Source: Ulvibacterium sp. (GTDB lineage Bacteria > Bacteroidota > Bacteroidia > Flavobacteriales > Flavobacteriaceae). Taken from it: a stretch of 64,000 nt of DNA. The notes under the pieces were generated by a model. That model had not been told where the DNA came from and did not search any database. It worked only from the letters and a program-made list of their open reading frames with translations. Of this stretch, positions 62,421 to 64,000 are shown piece by piece. The first letter of the stretch is position 1, and every line of letters begins with the position of its first letter. Made by a program: the position numbers and the translations under genes. The stretch spans positions 1-64,000 of the forward strand of contig NZ_JANQOO010000028.1 in NCBI RefSeq assembly GCF_028285715.1, read 5' to 3'.

Positions 62421-63617
62421 ATGAAAACATCGAGTTTAATATGCACTATCCTGGGATTTTTTTTCTTGTTGGGTTGCGGGTCCAAACCCAAAAAAGAAAC
62501 GCCTGTTGAAGAATCTTCAAATGCCACTTTTAATACGGAACTTGGTATTGAAGCCGTTCCGGTAAACTTGGGTGAAGCGTATACTTCCAATTTTGAGCGA
62601 TACACCAAAGTAGTGGCTCCAAATGGAAAGCCCATCCATATTGTTATTCAGGATTGTATTACTGACGCACAAGCTGTACGATGTAGGGGTATTTTGGAGC
62701 ATTTTTTGGCGGATTACCCTGGATCGCAATATGGGAGTGATAAGGGCGAAATTGCTAATAAGATGGCGGACAACAAAGCGGTTTTGGTGCTTTTGAATGG
62801 GAAAGACGATGGCAAGAACCCCGTAGAAGTGCCAGGCCAAGCCTTGTTTGAAGAGGAAATCCAAGTTGAGGGACATCCTTGGTACGTCAACCAAAACTAT
62901 GAGCACCGGGATGCCGCTTATGAAGAGATCCTTCATTTTGTACACGATTTTGGAATTGGTGTAGATGGACACAACAGCTTCCCGGGAGCAGCGCCGGAAT
63001 TTCAACAGGAAATACGAAAGGCCCAGGTCAATGGCCTCGAAAACAAACTTTGGGCCGGAGGAGAAAGAGAGCAACGCTGGATTGATGAACTCGCAGAAGA
63101 GAATAGTCTATCACAGGAATATTTGGCCTCGGTAATTGATACTTACTATGGACTTTGGGGGGCATTCTCCGAAAGCGATGGTGGTATGTGGGGCGTTTAT
63201 GCGGCAAAGACCAGAGACGATTTAGAAAGCAAGGATCCCATGGGGCATAAGCTCATGGACAACAAGTTTTTTCATCCGTATTTAACGTACAATGCCAGAA
63301 TTGATGAAGGCTTTATGGGTACTTTTTCCCTAAAATTTGACCCGGAAATTCCGTATTCCCACCACTCGAGGTACCTAAAGGATATTACCCTTTTGGGATC
63401 TAAGGATGTAAATGTCCACGTAAACGAGTTGGACAATGCAATTACGGGTAACTCAGGAAAAAATGTGGTCATATTCTCTGGAAATCAAGATGAATATACC
63501 ATTACGAATGTCTCCAGTTCAGTTGTGGTTTCGGATAAAATCGAAGGTAGGGATGGTTCCAATACATTGAAAGCGATAGAGGAACTGCAATTTTTGGACG
63601 GGACATTAGAGCTCTAA
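62421..63617 (+). CDS. lipoprotein of the RDAxxEEIxH family with RTX-associated C-terminal module
   Basis: A 398-residue lipoprotein (FFFLLGCG). The central region has R163-D-A-x-x-E-E-I-x-H172 within HRDAAYEEILHFVHD, as in the products of 38113 and 61567. The last 60 residues (ELDNAITGNSGKNVVIFSG, then DEYTITN and GRDGSNTLKAIEELQFLDGT) match the module that usually follows hemolysin-type calcium-binding repeats in secreted RTX proteins. ATG 62421 is chosen for the lipobox; the longer frame overlaps the previous gene. Function unknown; it may be an outer-membrane hydrolase or adhesin. Confidence 0.72.
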   Translation: MKTSSLICTILGFFFLLGCGSKPKKETPVEESSNATFNTELGIEAVPVNLGEAYTSNFERYTKVVAPNGKPIHIVIQDCITDAQAVRCRGILEHFLADYPGSQYGSDKGEIANKMADNKAVLVLLNGKDDGKNPVEVPGQALFEEEIQVEGHPWYVNQNYEHRDAAYEEILHFVHDFGIGVDGHNSFPGAAPEFQQEIRKAQVNGLENKLWAGGEREQRWIDELAEENSLSQEYLASVIDTYYGLWGAFSESDGGMWGVYAAKTRDDLESKDPMGHKLMDNKFFHPYLTYNARIDEGFMGTFSLKFDPEIPYSHHSRYLKDITLLGSKDVNVHVNELDNAITGNSGKNVVIFSGNQDEYTITNVSSSVVVSDKIEGRDGSNTLKAIEELQFLDGTLEL

Positions 63618-63647
63618 TCAAAATCGTAACTAAAACAACGAAACCCA

Positions 63648-64000
63648 ATGAAAACATTAAAGAAAATCGCCGCTGTTTTGGCAATGATATTGACCCTAAT
63701 GGCCTGTAAGAACTCCAATTCCAACAAGCAAACAACTTCATCTGAAGAGGGAAATTCAAGTGGGATAGAGCTTCCTGAGGACCGTTTGGGTGGATTTCTT
63801 CCAAAAGCACCTTTTGGAAATTCCACAGTAGATTTTCAAGATGACTCCGTAACCATCATTGAAAATGAAGGATACAGCGGATTTCCAAAAATGATGATAA
63901 CCTATGGCAACAATTTTCCGGTTATGGAAGGTGTGCCCAATGAATTTTTGCATGAAGTGGCCACAACCTTTCAACAAATGTTTCCACAAGATTCTACCTT
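63648..64000 (+). CDS. lipoprotein, partial at right edge
   Basis: An open frame from ATG 63648 to the window end (117 codons) with a lipoprotein signal (MILTLMACKN) and then ELPEDRLGGFLPKAPFGN and SGFPKMMITYGNNFPVMEG. No family recognised from this part. It is 30 nt after the preceding gene, in the same orientation, so it continues the operon. Confidence 0.7.
   Translation, partial: MKTLKKIAAVLAMILTLMACKNSNSNKQTTSSEEGNSSGIELPEDRLGGFLPKAPFGNSTVDFQDDSVTIIENEGYSGFPKMMITYGNNFPVMEGVPNEFLHEVATTFQQMFPQDST

Noticed and set aside
1-64000. CRISPR arrays, tRNA or rRNA genes, insertion sequences, prophage
   Set aside because: No regularly spaced repeats, transposase or integrase motifs, or RNA-gene signatures were seen on either strand. 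tRNAscan and a CRISPR finder would settle this.

Overview
The window looks like the chromosome of a marine Flavobacteriaceae-type bacterium (Bacteroidota). This rests on the SusC/SusD pair, many SUMF1-type and PD40-propeller lipoproteins, AT-rich intergenic DNA, few Shine-Dalgarno sequences and promoter-like boxes of the TAnnTTTG type. No tRNA, rRNA, CRISPR array, transposase or phage gene was seen. Almost everything is catabolic, transport or cell-surface function.

Layout. (1) 1-3843: the 5' end of bioA, then an AraC regulator divergent from a DapA-family lyase/deaminase and an NADP-type ketoglutarate-semialdehyde-like dehydrogenase, probably the lower half of hydroxyproline (or a sugar-acid) catabolism. 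(2) 4061-14623: one long plus-strand operon headed by a structured leader. It encodes three PD40 (TolB-like) propellers, a SUMF1-fold protein, a PLP dehydratase plus ornithine-cyclodeaminase-family reductase pair, a catalytically degenerate inositol-monophosphatase homologue, a secreted amidohydrolase and an amidase lipoprotein. (3) 21774-14641, minus strand: a five-gene operon with a NikR-fold regulator lacking the nickel ligands, two DUF1989 proteins, a biotin carboxylase and allophanate hydrolase. The set matches the guanidine (carboxyguanidine) route rather than simple urea use. (4) 22479-37807: SusC/SusD, a complete TRAP transporter, aldo/keto reductase, enolase-superfamily enzyme, an SDR with three of four catalytic residues lost, a DUF885 protein, a GMC dehydrogenase with a small Tat-type subunit, and a YceI protein. 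(5) 38113-45257: a secreted unknown, a sortilin-type Asp-box propeller, an M24-like protein, a DUF885 lipoprotein and a terminator. (6) 45607 to the right edge: a second copy of the structured leader, then an operon of an EF-hand/ClpP-fold protein, four SUMF1-type lipoproteins interleaved with two sortilin-type propellers, an aminotransferase, a YfcC-type carrier and two members of an unrecognised secreted family.

How the parts may work together. Outer-membrane (SusCD) and inner-membrane (TRAP, YfcC) import sit with amidohydrolases, amidase, PLP enzymes and a guanidine/allophanate nitrogen-salvage operon. The simplest reading is an accessory region for taking up and dismantling nitrogen-containing small molecules, with a large surface or periplasmic protein assembly of propellers and SUMF1 folds. 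The substrate cannot be read from the sequence.

The most unusual signals are the following. Two copies of one leader RNA, with compensatory base changes, head the two large SUMF1/propeller operons. A NikR-like repressor without nickel ligands heads a nickel-free nitrogen pathway. Two enzyme homologues (IMPase, SDR) have lost catalytic residues. Two genes look frameshifted, one at a T10 tract. Three secreted proteins share an R-D-A-x-x-E-E-I-x-H signature that matches no family I know.
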